A DNA stretch of 64,000 nucleotides from Cichorium intybus (GCA_023525715.1 CM042016.1:82976882-83040881), one strand, 5' to 3'; shown: positions 1-12,490, counted from the stretch's first letter. Made by a program: numbers and translations. The notes: generated by a model not told the origin, from the sequence alone.

Positions 1-2
1 AC

Positions 3-533
3 CTAAAAAAAGAAAAAGAAACGATAATTGAAGGGTCACAATCGGGTCTAACAGACGGCACAAAGAAGCTAATACAAGCTGCTCATAAGTTTGTATTTAG
101 GAAAAGAAAAATTCAGGAAAAGGGGGAAACTTCATCAAGAACTCATACACAGCAGCAATCTCCGCCATCTAATTCTGGTATGAGTAGTATTAACCCTGGT
201 TTACTCGAGTCTTCGAGTGAGGAGAATTTTTGAGGCTTTGTAGGTGACCTAGCCTGGTTTCCTCCTTCTTATAGCTACCCCCAACTGGTTCCGAATTAGA
301 GCCCTTCCTCATCACTGCCCTACTTACACACGCCCCAAATGAGTCAATATTTAGCCCCTAATCATGCGGTTACAGGTTCCAACCCTATCGAGACCCCATA
401 CCTTGGAGCTCCTCCTCCAATAACTGAAAGCATACCACTTCCAAATCCTCGAGAAGGTACAAGTCAACCTAATGATGACAAAGATTGGAGTGTAGAAGAT
501 CTTTTCTCGCTTCTTTCTGATTCTCTGGTTTAG
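3..533 (+). pseudogene. Decayed protein-coding fragment, unrecognised
   Basis: One reading frame runs from the left edge to the stop at 531-533, interrupted by TGA at 230-232 and TAG at 297-299. The first part is lysine-rich (KFVFRKRKIQ), then comes a Ser/Gln-rich stretch, a Pro/Tyr-rich stretch, and an acidic end (DKDWSVEDLFSLLSDSLV). Keeping one frame across two stops suggests the 3' end of a former gene or transposon ORF. The low-complexity C-terminal tail matches no family I can name. The 5' part is outside the window, so a transposase tail and a host-gene tail are equally possible. Confidence 0.35.
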
Positions 534-1489
534 GTTAGTAGTTCTGTAAACTTTTCTTAATGTATTAATATAAAGTTGTAGTAATGAATTAAATATATTG
601 ACGTGTTACTATAATTTTAATAATTTCATCGATTCAATATAATATTCATGTTGTTCCCTTAATTTTGTATTCCTCTCCCACTTGGACTAAAGTCCAAGTC
701 TGTTTATTCGATTTATAAATATTTTTTTACGAGCCCTTACTCTCGAACGAAAAACAAGCGCACTCTGCTCAGCCAACAACTTGCATCGGGGCAAACACTA
801 TCTCAATAAACATGTTTCGATAATGTAAAGATGTTTACATCAACCACCATATGTTACTCATCCGCTTGCGACCCTAGTCAACACCTCTATCGTCAGTTAC
901 CTCAATCACGAGTGAGTGATCCAAACTCTCAACCCACACGACCTAATCAATCACTCAAGCAAGATCAATACAAGGGTAGGTAGCCCCACTATTACACAGC
1001 ACTAGGCATGTACAGAGTTGACTCAAAAATATCCGCCATCATCTCAGGCGCCGCTTGCACCTCTTTGTCTGTGAGTTGGAAAACTCACCCTTGCATCCTC
1101 TAGTCCCTGTCTGACTTGTGCGCCCATTAGTTGCATGAAAAATAGCTACCACAATAGCATTTTGGCATTCTCCCTTTCAACAGTCTTTAAGCTCAGTAAT
1201 CAACTTAAGCATGATCGGTCCAACCAAACTGGTATGATCGCATCTTAATTGTTCCTACTGAACCTCATAATCAACATTCAAAAATTGAATGGATAAAAGT
1301 TTACCACATTACACTAGCATTTAAGTTAATTATGCTAGACACTCACATACTCAGCTCCTTGGATCCTTCGTGACGAACTCCTGACTCGAATGTGGATCCT
1401 GTGCTTTCTTTCGTAAAAATGTTTTAAGAAAACTCTTAAGCCTCAACTTGAGTCCAGAACTCACTAAGTGAGCCTGATTCTCTCAAGCT
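534..1489. other. Non-coding stretch, probably leader of a minus-strand gypsy element
   Basis: No coding frame of note. It lies directly inside the primer-binding site at 1490-1505 and the LTR at 1507-3295. The right half is therefore most simply the untranslated leader of that minus-strand LTR element. No gag frame is visible, so the element is either truncated here or continues beyond the left edge. Confidence 0.4.
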
Positions 1490-1505
1490 GTGCTCTGATA
1501 CCAAC
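1490..1505 (-). other. tRNA-Met primer-binding site of gypsy-like element
   Basis: On the minus strand this reads GTTGGTATCAGAGCA, the usual plant initiator-tRNA-Met primer-binding sequence. It sits one or two bases inside the LTR edge at 1507. This orients the element: the LTR to its right is the 5' LTR of a minus-strand retrotransposon. Confidence 0.75.
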
Positions 1506-1506
1506 T

Positions 1507-3295
1507 TGTAACATCCCAAAATTTTAGGGTAAAATTAAAAAAAAAATTAAACGAAAACTTCAATATAAGAAAAGTCACTTAATTAATTTTCATAAAATTC
1601 CATAACTTATATGTTTAATGAAAACATCCCAGGATTAACAAAAGTTAATGAAATCACAACATAGCGGAACTTCCATTCAAAAACAGTCCTCCAATGAAGC
1701 AGCACATGGTATACACGTCACGCCTTGCCATCCATGGTACCTGGTGTACCTAAAACAGTAGTTTATATAGGGAAAGGGTAAGCATGGAGCTTAGTGAGTT
1801 CCTCAAAATACCATACGATCCATCACATAACATACAACACACAATAACCATTCATATGTCTGTGAGACTCACGGGCTATCCCTGTTCCGCCTGAAGACTC
1901 ACGGGCAGTTCCCGTTCTGTCTTATCGCTCGCAGGCTTTTCCCGTTCCGTCTAATGACTCGCAAGCTATTCCCGTTCCGCCTATTGGCTCGCGGGCTATC
2001 CCGTTCCGTCCACAAACAATCATTATCATAGCAATAATTCATACAATTATCATAACAGGTAAGATCACCTTAGTCTAACATATCTTCCTTCCTACGCATG
2101 CAATATCACCTATAGTATAGTGAGAAGACTCACCTGATTATAGTCACTATATCGTTTATCTTGCTCGGCTTTGTATTTCCTTCAAATTTAACTGTTAACA
2201 TAATAAGAAATCTATCATTTCTTAATCCTTAACTATATTATAGTCGCATCATTAAACCCTTCAATAATTCCAATATGATACTCCATGATTTATCAAGTAA
2301 AGAACGGCCAGGTAGAAGATTAGATGGGGTGGCAGGATCCTTTCAGCATTTTAGCCTTTCGGAAAATCCAACAACCAGATCCCAAGTAATCGGCCTAGTC
2401 ACCGTCCTCGTAAGTAAATCAATCGGTATTATTTTCGGAAATTACGAATTGTTATAATAACGACATTTTAAGGTTTTTGTTTACTATTGTTAGAAATTAG
2501 TATAATATAACATATGCTATACTTATTAAATATTCTACTTCTTAACAAAAACTATTTTACAATACCTAATTAAGCTATAGAAAGGTTTGTAGTTACCTTA
2601 TGACCAGTCGTCGAGATCTATAACTCCTTCGTTAGGCTTTTAAGCTTCCTTCTGCTCACTTGCTTACACTCTAGTGCTTAGAAACTCTATATATTGGATT
2701 GAGATTTAGTTGTGTGGTTTATGAGATGTTTTGAGGGGTATTTATACTTGAATTCTTGAATAAAAAAATGGCATGACACTTTTGACAAAAGATTTTAATA
2801 ATATAACTTTGTTGAAATTAATACCTTCTAGAAATAGTCTGTTCAAGACTGGTTTAGCCGACTTTAAACCCATGAAATTCACGTTTTTATTTGATATTCT
2901 AGAAATGTATCTCAATACCTTTCCAGGGATGTATTTTACGTATTTATACGATTTTTCTATGATTTATTATGAATTTTTGAAAACAGACTATCTAAATCTG
3001 TCAATTCCGAACTAATCAGTAAAGATTGCATTTTTTACCATAGATAATGTCATTTTCAAGCTTACTATTATTTTTGGTAATTGTACTAGACTCAATTTGT
3101 AAACTTTGTGCACTGGTTTGAGGTCCAAACGATTTTTCTAGAATTAATTATGATTTTTCTAAAAACGACACAAAATGCTGATTTTCATATGAAATTGTAA
3201 CTAAAGTTTTTCTTAGCTTTATAACTACCAATGATCATATAATTCCTGACACTCTTATTTTAAGTATATGTTATAATCAGGATACGGGTCTTACA
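1507..3295 (-). mobile_element. LTR of a gypsy (Tekay-like) retrotransposon
   Basis: The 1789-bp segment starts TGTAACATCCC and ends GGTCTTACA on the plus strand, giving TG...CA ends. A tRNA-Met PBS abuts its left end, and on the right it switches abruptly into array sequence (ACTACGAATACAAC). The large size and the TGTAAGACCC start on the coding strand are typical of plant Tekay/Del-type gypsy LTRs. The partner LTR, coding region and left target duplication are outside the window or absent. It contains a minisatellite (1858-2016). Open frames inside it (such as 2773-3015) are not genes. Confidence 0.65.
1858..2016. repeat. Minisatellite of about 36-39 bp, four to five units
   Basis: Successive units share the pattern GACTCACGGGCTATCCCTG / TTCCG followed by a short variable CCT or TCT spacer. 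Variants carry GCTCGCAGG and GCTCGCGGG. The units lie within the gypsy LTR and differ from each other by a few substitutions, so they are not very recent. Confidence 0.6.
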
Positions 3296-4763
3296 ACTAC
3301 GAATACAACAAATCAACCAACAAAAATCATCACAAACATACACACGCACACAAACCCAAATAAAAATAATAATAACTAGAACGATAATTCAAATCAAAAT
3401 AACATATAATTAATAACAACAATATATAGTACTTAACTAGCACGTAGGTTGTCAGATCATTTCTCTAAAATATTTTATGACTATATAGTGTTGATCGATT
3501 TTGGTTTGTGTGAGTGTGTATGTTTGTGATGATTTTGTTGCCTGATTTGTTGTATTCGTAGTTTTAAAACATAATAATATGCATTATTTTGAATCTAAAT
3601 TTTTTAATCGGGCATGATTATAAGAGATATACCTGACTGATGCCTGCATGAAGATTCTATGTGATTATCGATGTATGCTTGTGATTACTTGTGGATACCC
3701 GACTCTGCTATTTAGAAGTATAAGACTTCAACAGAGGAACATTGAAAGCACTCAAAAATTCACACAAACAAGCTCTCATCTTATTCATTTGGCAAATGCC
3801 TTATTTATAGTATATTAGGGACTCTTCTAGAGTGTATAAAATAATACACGCTATATAACAATAATAGACACTACATAATTGTGTCTAGCACCTAAAAAAA
3901 GAAAAAAATAAAGTATTACATAATGATGAAGATGATGAGGGAGGGGTCACCAAATATTCTTTTGTGAAATGGTGAGGATTTGGGATTTGACAAAAGAATA
4001 TTTGGTGACCCTTCCCTCATTATCTTCATCATTATGTAATATTTTATTTTTGTCTTTTTTTGTAAGTGCTAGACACAATTATATAGTGTCTATTATTGTT
4101 ATATAGTGTGTATTATTTTATAGACTATAGAAGGGTCCCTAATGTACTATAAATAAGGCATTTGCCAAATGAATAAGATCAGAGCTTGTTTGTGTAAATT
4201 TTTAAGTGCTCTCAAAATTCTCTCCGTTGAAGTCTTATACTTCTGAATAGCAGAGTCGGGTATCCACGAGTAATCACAAGCATACATCGATAATCATATA
4301 GAATCAGCACACAAGCATCAGGTACATCTCTTATAATCATACCCGATTCAAAAGTTCAGATTCAAAATAATGCATATTATTATGTTTTAAAACTACAATT
4401 ACAGCAAATCAAGCAACAAAAATCATCACAAACATACACACGCACACAAACCCAAATAAAAATAATAATTACTAGAACGATAATTCAAATCAAAATAATA
4501 TATAATTAATAACAACAATATATAGTACTTAACTATCACGTAGATTGTCAGATCATTTCTCTAAAATATTTTATGACTATATAATCTTGATCGATTTCGG
4601 TTTGTGTGCATGTGAATGTTTGTGATGATTTTTGTTGCTTGATTTGTTGCATTCGTAGTTTTAAAACATAATAATATGCATTATTTTGAATCTAAAATTT
4701 TGAATCGGGCATGATTATAAGAGATGTACTTGCGTGATGGTTCTATGTGATTATCGATGTATG
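3296..4763. repeat. Pararetrovirus intergenic-region array, segment 1
   Basis: In order: a short sense leader piece (3296-3355); a full reversed unit (3356-about 3968, TATA complement at 3802-3809); a head-to-head palindromic joint (about 3966-3990); a sense unit (TATAAATA at 4148-4155) to a tail-to-tail joint near 4451; then a reversed unit cut at 4763 by a copia insertion and resumed at 15124. Sense means the orientation that leads into the viral PBS at 50259. No coding frame. Recurrent minus-strand frames here and in later segments are by-products of the repeat. Confidence 0.85.
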
Positions 4764-5528
4764 TGAAAGGTTTTATGCAAAACAATAAACTTAAACCCTA
4801 AGTTCACATGCAACCTAGTTTGGATCTAGGTTTTCACTATTTGAACATATAATATAAATCCTAAGGCCAATCAAAAATTTACTAAAAGAAATAAAGAAGA
4901 AAAACTAACCTTTAGTTGATTTCTTGAAAGCAAAAGCACCACAAGTGTCGTGCCTCAAATGGAATCACACCCAGTAGCTAGGGAACTCGAAAACCAGAGA
5001 GTGGGGAGGAGAGAAATGGCGCAAGAAATGGGGATCCAGGGGACCTTATTTATAGTCTCCAGGTGGTTACCAGATAAGACTTAGAGATAAACCTTGTTGA
5101 ATTCAATTCGAGATAAACCTTTTATCATTTCATTCAAACCCTTATTTATCCCTTTATCAATTTCGAAAATAAGGACAAACATATCCTTAAAATCGCCACC
5201 TTCCTGCCTTCCTTAATTGTCACTACTCAACTATTGAATAATTACAATTCAGCCCCTACACCTTTAATTAATTCAATTAATCACCAAATTAATTCCAATT
5301 AATTTCTAATTAATTAATACTATTTCTAATTAATATATTATCAACATAATATATTAATAAACTATTTATTTTATTTCTATTGATTTATTAATCACATAAT
5401 AAATCAATCTTTCTCTCTCGTGGTTTTTTTGTCAAACCTCTAGCTATGAGGGAAACCCAAATGAACTTTGCTACTATCTATTAAGTAAATACAAATTATT
5501 AGTCATGGCTTAGACACCTAATCCAACA
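4764..5528 (-). repeat. 3' LTR of copia-1
   Basis: The 765-bp LTR begins TGTTGGATTAGGTGTC on the minus strand (5528) and ends CCTTTCA (4764). Just upstream on the minus strand is a purine-rich AAGTGGGAGAC (5529-5539), the expected polypurine tract. Its U3 part (5097-5528) is repeated at 14681-15123. Confidence 0.8.
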
Positions 5529-6398
5529 GTCTCCCACTTGCATAATTCTATGACTATAATTGTTAGTTCACCTTCTAATTGATCAACAAATTGTAGCTTT
5601 CAAAAAGCCACTGCCGAACTCTGACCCGGTCAGTTCTGTCCATAGATAAGTGAGCATATGATCCTGCGTCCAACAAGATATTTTCCAGACTTGAGACATG
5701 GATTAAGATCAATCTCAGTCTGATACTCTGTTTCCCTATTTTTGATTTGCATGTGATATTAAGACTTCTAATTGAACACATCAATTTAGTCCTGGTTGAC
5801 CAACACTTTCAGTCAACTTCAAAATCATCGAGATACCTGCAAATATTTGTTGCCCATTAGGGTCAAGGAACGAATAAGCTTTGACTCATATGCTTATATC
5901 TTTTACGAGTCAAATTGTTCACAACAACACGTTTTATAACATCGAGTTACCAATGTGTTTTTGTATTATCAATAAACAATTGCCTTTGAAAATTAATTAT
6001 AAGTCATATGTCTCTACTTTAAGATCATAAGATCTTATCGTCTCAAAATTGCTTGTGATATAATCCATGAAGCAATTCTTTGAGCTTGGGTTTATCCAAT
6101 ACTCAAATCTCTATTTTCTAAGTACTCATGAATGTTGTAGCAATGTCGTTGCTATGTCTAACTCCTTAGACAGTCTACAAACCAATTCATGACAGTCTTG
6201 ATTCACTACTTACTTCCTAAAGTATGAGCGACTGTGGATATTTGAATAATCACATTATTCGGGAAGTAAAACATGCAAAATTGAAACACAATGATAAACA
6301 ATTGACAAATAGCAGTAAACAATACTCATTAATAATTCTCTATTATTAAATCACCAAAGTCAATTACATTTACATTGTTACAAGTTTCTGAAAACTAT
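5529..6398 (-). other. Copia-1 3' untranslated and decayed coding region
   Basis: This lies between the RNase H tail and the 3' LTR on the minus strand. It holds the polypurine tract next to the LTR. A short minus-strand frame at 5575-5784 matches no protein domain. No other feature seen. Confidence 0.45.
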
Positions 6399-8572
6399 CT
6401 AATTACAAACACTAATATCATCTCGCAATCCAATACTCTTAGCATGTTGGTTGTGCTTGATCCTACGCAGAGCCTTTGTTAAGGTATCTGCAGGATTCTC
6501 TTCAGATGGTACCTTCTTTACAAGGAGGAGACCTTCTTCTACCCTATGCCTGATGTAGTGGTGCTTTCTGTCGATATGTCTAGACTGTCCATGATCTCTC
6601 GGTTCCTTTGTCAAAGCAATCGCTCCTTCGTTATCGCAGAAAAGAAGCTCGACTCATCATGGAACGAACCATGTCCAACAGGGTTCGCTTACGCCTCTCA
6701 GCCACATGGTTCAACTGTGGTGTTCTAGGAGGTGTCAACTGTGAAACAATTCCACATTCCTTAAGATAGTCAAGGAACTCGATACTAAGATACTCACCGT
6801 CTCTGTCGGATCTAAGCATCTTTATCTTCCTGCCCAATTGATTCTCAACTTCATTCTTAAACTCTTTGAACTTTTCAAAGGTTTCTGACTTATGCTTGAT
6901 CAAGTAGATATATCCATATCTGCTATAATCGTCAGTAAAAGTCACATAGAATCTATTGGCATCCCGTGTGGTTGATCTGAAGGGTCCACACACATCTATG
7001 TGTATGATATCCAACAGACCTTCACCCCTTTCACAAGACCCTAAGACACTGTGAAGGGTGACTTTGTTATCTTGCCCAACAAACAAGATTTGCATACATC
7101 ATCTGACTTGAGATCGAATGATTCCAACACTCCATCCTTTTGGAGTTGGTCGATGTGTTTCTTGTTGGTGTGCCCAAGAAGACAATGCCACAAGCATGCC
7201 TTTTCTACACCATTAGAAGAATCAATATGTAATACACTATTGCCTAAATTGTCAACACAAGTCAAAGTTTCATACACACCATCACAATGTAAAGCTTCAA
7301 AAATAAAGACACCATTCTTATAAACAGAAATTGAACCATTCAAATTATCAAAAGAATACTTAAAACCCTGTTTGAACAATGCATGAAATGAAATAATGTT
7401 TCTTGCCATATCTGGCGAATAGCAACAATTTAAAAGTTCTAAACTAACATCACTACTGAGTACTAAGTTATAAACTCCGATCTTGGTTACAGGTGATGAT
7501 CGCCTATTGCCCATGATCAAGTTTATTCTCCCGTGCTCCACCTCCCTACTTTCCTTTATGCCCTGCAAATCAGAACAAATGTGAAAACCACATCCTGTGT
7601 CAAGGACCCAAGAACAAGAAGATGATGAGTTTTTAGAGATAGTGTATATACCTACTGACGATGGCTTCACTTTGCCATCTTTGATGTCCTGCAAGTATTT
7701 GGGACAGCTTCTTTTCCAATGGCCCTTTTCTTTGCAATAAAAGCAGTCAGCATCTTTGGGGTTCGGGACATGAGGAATAGCATGAGGCCTGGGTCTCTGG
7801 CCATTACTGGATGACCCGGCTTGAGTCTTGTCCTTCCAATTCTGCTTGGGAGGACCTTTCCTCTTCTTTCCTTTCCCTTGTCCAATCGCCAAGATATGAG
7901 TGTTCATAGAAGGTACACCTTTACCTTTCGGGCCGTCTTCTGCAGTCTGCAGCATGTTATGCAGCTCAGCCAATGAGGTCTAAGTGTTGTTCAAATGATA
8001 TGCCAGTACAAACTAATAATAACAACTCGATAAGGAGTTGAGGACCATATCAAAGGCCAGCTCCTCGTCGATCTGCATATTCAGCTTCTGCAGCCTCTCG
8101 ACATAACCTTGCATTCTTTGCACATGAGTGCAGACAGACTCTCCGTCCTTCAGCCTACAGGTCATGAGGGCTTGGACTACTTCACATTTCTCGACACGAG
8201 CTCGCATGCGGAACTTTTCCACAAGGTCCTTGTTCATTTCATCTGGGCAGTAGTCCTCGTAAAGCCTTTGCAATTCGGGAACCATTGTAACAACCATGAT
8301 GCAGGCCACTTTGGTCACGTCTTCATAGTGTTTCTTGTACGAGGCATATTCCTTGGGAGTAGCGGTTTCGGGATCAACTTTGATAAGCTCCTTTCAAGGA
8401 CATACTCTCTGTCCTCAAACCTCAGAGCCATTATGATATTCATCATCCAGTCATTGTAGTTAGTGCCATCCAATGTCACTCGAGAACACAATGAGATGAT
8501 CCAAGTGATATTATTGTTGGAGTGGGATGCGGGTGCGGAGTGGGGAATAGAAGCATCAACTGAGGAAAACAT
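6399..8572 (-). pseudogene. Copia-1 gag-pol, decayed and lacking reverse transcriptase
   Basis: Minus-strand pieces appear in copia order. Gag starts at 8572 with LDGTNYNDWMMNIIMALR, is frameshifted near 8315, and continues to about 8013. A CCHC knuckle CFYCKEKGHWKRSC lies near 7740. The protease has WVLDTGCGFHICSDL. The GAG-pre-integrase HHCC region follows (LWHCLLGH...CKSC). The integrase core (7095-6631) shows HIDVCGPF, FTDDYSR and the NHVAERRKR region. Immediately after MMSR the frame passes into the RNase H tail (CDNEGAIALTKEPRDHGQS, then RKHHYIRH and NPADTLTKAL, 6399-6650). The end of integrase, all of RT and most of RNase H are missing through one internal deletion. The protein would have been a Gag-Pol polyprotein; it is dead here. 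Confidence 0.8.
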
Positions 8573-9780
8573 TTATAAAAGAAGATGGTTTTTAATTAGA
8601 TATTAATTCCTTAATATTAACCCAAGAATAATAATTAAGGCTAGGACCCAACTATATAATTCACAACTTAGAAGAGGGATGTCGTAACCTAATTGTAAAT
8701 TTTATAAAGGTAGGCGAATGACGATTCACCAATTCCACCACGAAAGATAATCATATTAAGTGAAATTCCTAGATCTTTGAGATTTATTGAACTGTTCAAT
8801 AGCATGTTTAATCTCGAACTATGCTCTTCTGTTTGTGACTGGGATGCCGAGGTTCACAAACAAGATGTGAATAACCATGCAAATTAGCTTGGTAACCTCA
8901 ATGTCAATTATCATCTCAAATTGATGTGCCGGTAAGCCACACACGCTCCATCAACAATGATAAATTTGAGATACCCATTACAACTCTTTATGAGCCCCTA
9001 TTAGTGTGCCGGTAAACCACACACGCTCCACTAATGTCTCATAAAGTGTAATGTGCAATTCCATGGATTAGCATATCTTTCACATTTTTCCTAAAGCAAC
9101 TAGATTTGAGATTTTTATAAAATTGGTTCTAGTACTTTGATTAATAACATTATATTTTTAATGAGATTAAGTGGTCCTATCAAACCTGTTCGGGTAACGA
9201 GCCTCCACTGATCAAGAGAGCGGTGGGTGAGAGTGGACACCCATTCAACCGCCATTTTATAGGCAGTTTCCTTATACCCTCCTTATAGACCGGCTTCGTA
9301 AATGATGCGTACTAGCGATTTGACTGACCAATTCTTATACATATAGGTATTAAATTTTAATAATAATATATATAAGATGTATTTTAAACTTTTAAAATAT
9401 TATTAGTTTAACCATTTAAATTTTCGAAATTAACTATTAATTTAAATTTAAATTGAAACCTTAATTGATTTAATATTTATCTTTTAATTAAACAATTAAT
9501 TAAATAATTAAATCAGATAGGGATCATAAATTAATCAAATTAATTTAATCCTATCCTTAACCCATTATATTTCGAAAATTACACAAAAGGGTTTACGGTT
9601 ATCCATTTATTAATTAATCTCAATTACCAAAAATAGGAAAACCTTCTAAAACCCTAGAGGCAAAATCGCAAATAAGGGTGGGGAGGGGTTCGGGTTTCGA
9701 AAACCCTAACCCTAAAAATCGATTTGGCCATTTTTAGGGTTAGTTTCTATAAACCCTAAAATTAAGGAATAACTATTACA
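8573..9780 (-). other. Copia-1 untranslated leader region
   Basis: No coding frame. It contains two copies of a motif reading TGTGCCGGTAAGCCACACACG (8926-8946) and GTGTGCCGGTAAACCACACAC (9004-9024), with flanking sequence related to its own reverse complement (CTCATAAAG and CTTTATGAG). This suggests structured leader RNA. A PBS next to an LTR edge, expected for a complete element, was not found. Confidence 0.4.
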
Positions 9781-10847
9781 GCAATTCAAACAGAAAACAA
9801 CCAAAAGCAATTCGTGTTCTTGGCGTTCTTAGCATTTTAGATCTGAAAATTGAGTGTTTTGATCCACAAAACTCAATTTTTGTACTAAATCGTGTTTTAG
9901 ATCTGGTTTTTAAAATTGCCGGCGGCTAGAAGAAGGATTTCGGCGGCACATCTAGGTTTTATTTGCGTTTTCGGTGTTCAATCTTCAGAATTTGGCGACC
10001 CAGTTGTGAATTCGGCTAGGGTTGGAAGGTTTTTGGCGGCCACAACCTGATTTCGGTGGATTTTCAATTTTTTCGGTTAGGGTTTTGGTGTTTTCGGTCG
10101 GTTACTCATTGATTTCGGCGACAACTTCAACATTTCGGCTAGGGATTGAATTTTTTTTGCGGAGCAGATTAGTTCTTGGCGATGGAGGCTGTACGCGGTT
10201 GGGTTGCTGGTTTTTATTTTTGGTTAAAGCTCTTTTAAGGGAGCATATTTCCGGCAAGTAGGGGTTAGATGAAAAACGCGTTTTTTTTTTATTTTTGTTT
10301 ATGTCAGTCCTCCTTGAATTAATTTTTGGTCAGCAAGTTTTTTTTAATTTTTTTTTTCTTTTTCCGAACAAACCCTTTAGATCAAAAATCAAATTTGATT
10401 TCAAAAATTAAATCAAAGTCCTCGGTAAGTTTTTTTAAATTTCGAATCAAGTTTTAAAAAAAAAATCAAATTTGATTTCCAAAGTAAATATCACTTTCGG
10501 TAAGTCTTTATTTCACTTTCCATAAGTTTTTATTTCTAGTCATCAATTCAACTAAAATAGACTTAAAAAAATTCAAGCATCAATTCCACTATTTTATCTT
10601 TCTCAGTCATTTTTTTTTTAATTTGATTTCCAAGTAAACAAAAATTACAAGTATTTTTCGGTCAATATAATTTCAAAATTGCAGTTTTCAGTCAAACCTA
10701 CAGGAAGGGATTTCGGTCAATATCAACCGAAAACTGTGGTTTTCGGTCAACACAAAAGTCAAACCAGGGGATTTCGGTTAACATTGGTCAAACCTCAAGG
10801 ATTTCAGTCAATATCCAAGGTTTTCGATTAAAAATTGGAGTTTTCGG
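9781..10847 (+). other. Copia-2 leader, rich in TTTCGG motifs
   Basis: Non-coding. TTTCGGT or TTTTCGG occurs over a dozen times between about 9930 and 10850, along with long T runs. The same motif is frequent in the copia-2 LTR (14345-14400), tying this leader to that LTR. Open frames here (such as 10022-10261) have no recognisable domain. Confidence 0.4.
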
Positions 10848-12284
10848 TTGACTTTGCTGATTTTCAAACACTTTGTCTTGTTTTTATTTGAACACTATAA
10901 AATGACCACAGTAACAAAAGACTCGTGCAAAAATTCATGCTGTTCGAACTGTGAAGCTAAAATTAATAAATATCGTGAATTAAACGAAAATCTTGTTAGA
11001 GAAGTTTTTGAACTGGAAAATTTAAATTATAATCTTAAAAAGAAAATCAAGCCTCTACAAGAAAAACTAGAAGCAAAAATAAGCGATTTTAAGAAAATAC
11101 AGGACGAATACAGCATAAAGAGTTGTCATCTCAGGTTTGCTAAAGAGGATATCGTCAACTTGACTGCTGAGCGTGACTCTTTGAAAGCTAAACTTCAAGA
11201 AAAGGATTTCATTTTTAAAAAATTCGAAGGGTCAAGCGCGATAGTTGAGTCGATGATCGAAACTCAGCTTAAATGGGATGAAAACAAGGGTATTGGGTAC
11301 AAAAGTGTTCCACCTCCATTTAATAATAATTGTACCCTACTCCTCGATTTAAACGATATATTTTTCGCTGAAAAATCCAGCCAGGCTGAGAAGGTTGTGT
11401 TAGAAAATACTGATGTTCTTGTTGAGTGTGAAGATAAAATTGAGAAAGATGATGATGAGTCCGGTTCTGAAAATAAATCTTCAAACACCTCATCTACAGT
11501 TACTTCTGATGACCATGTGGGCAAAGGCACTAAAGCTGTTGGATGTTCAAAGAAAAGTAATGATGCTGCTACACGCTCAACTGATCGGGCCTCTGAAAAA
11601 TTCAAGCCACATAAGTTTGTGAAGGAAGGGGAACTTCCTGTTGGACCAAGACATAGTCCCACTAAATGTGATTGTGCTTGTACTTGTGGTAACTCCTTGA
11701 AAAATTCAAAAGGACAAGGACCAAGTCACAATCTCATTTACCTGAAAAGACAAACGTGCTTCAATTGTGGGATTGCAAGTCACATTGCCAGGAATTGTCC
11801 ATATCGTCCACACATTCCCTTCTATTCACAACACTGGCAGAATGTGCCAAGAGGGAGTTCTCGCAAAAGAAATCCTTCGAGGTCACGGTCACACGACGGT
11901 GATTGGAATGCAGCAATGGCCAAGAAGCATGCCCTCAAGGACAAGAAGACCGATTCGAAAGATAACTCTGCCAAATCGAAATCGGTAAGGTTGAGTTCAT
12001 CTAAAGGATCGTCCTCGAGTCCACACTGGCAACAGAAGCACAAGTCAAGGGGGAGTCCTGTTTTAAAACCAACTGTTAATACACCCATTGGTTCAAACAA
12101 CAAGAGACTCAAGCCAAACTACCGATGGGTACCCAAAGGCCAATATTCAAAATCATCTAATTGTCCTGCTAATTCTTCATGTTCTTTATTTGATAACCAG
12201 GATATGATATTGGAACAAGTAAAGTGTGTTGATGACAATGGTCGACCCGGTTTCAAGATGGACTGGGTTCCCAAGACCAACTAA
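10848..12284 (+). pseudogene. Copia-2 gag-like protein with CCHC knuckle
   Basis: Open frame of 478 codons. An internal ATG at 10903 (MTTVTKDSCKNSCC) is the more natural start, because the first residues are hydrophobic leader-like translation. Order: Cys-rich start, a long coiled coil (about residues 35-120), an acidic Ser-rich linker, a Cys cluster CDCACTCG, the knuckle CFNCGIASHIARNC, an Arg/Ser/Lys-rich nucleic-acid-binding tail, and FKMDWVPKTN just before the stop. The capsid part of an ordinary copia Gag is missing from the N-terminus. The protease follows in another frame 11 bases later. It would package element RNA; it is probably non-functional without pol. Confidence 0.65.
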
Positions 12285-12295
12285 TCCCGCTTCAT

Positions 12296-12490
12296 GTGCA
12301 GGAGGAACTACGGAGGAATATCATCAGACCTCGGTTTGTTGATAGTGGCTGTTCCAGGCACATGACAGGAGACATCTCTCAAATGCATGCCATTCAAATC
12401 ATTTATGGAGAGTATGTGTCCTTTCCGGGAGGGAGGAAAGGAAAAGATGATCACGTGGGGTTCGTAACCAAACGATGTGTTGAAGTTTGA
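12296..12490 (+). pseudogene. Copia-2 protease fragment
   Basis: Contains FVDSGCSRHMTGD, the retropepsin active-site region of copia proteases (D-S-G). It is followed by a short, diverged stretch and a stop at 12490. It is out of frame with the gag-like frame just upstream and ends before the usual flap. Nothing of integrase or RT follows. Confidence 0.7.

Noticed and set aside
2275..3015. Two short open frames
   Set aside because: They sit inside the gypsy LTR and have no protein features.
3950..4010. Head-to-head joint as a separate MITE
   Set aside because: The palindrome is simply two module ends facing each other. It has no target duplication, and its arms extend through the whole module.
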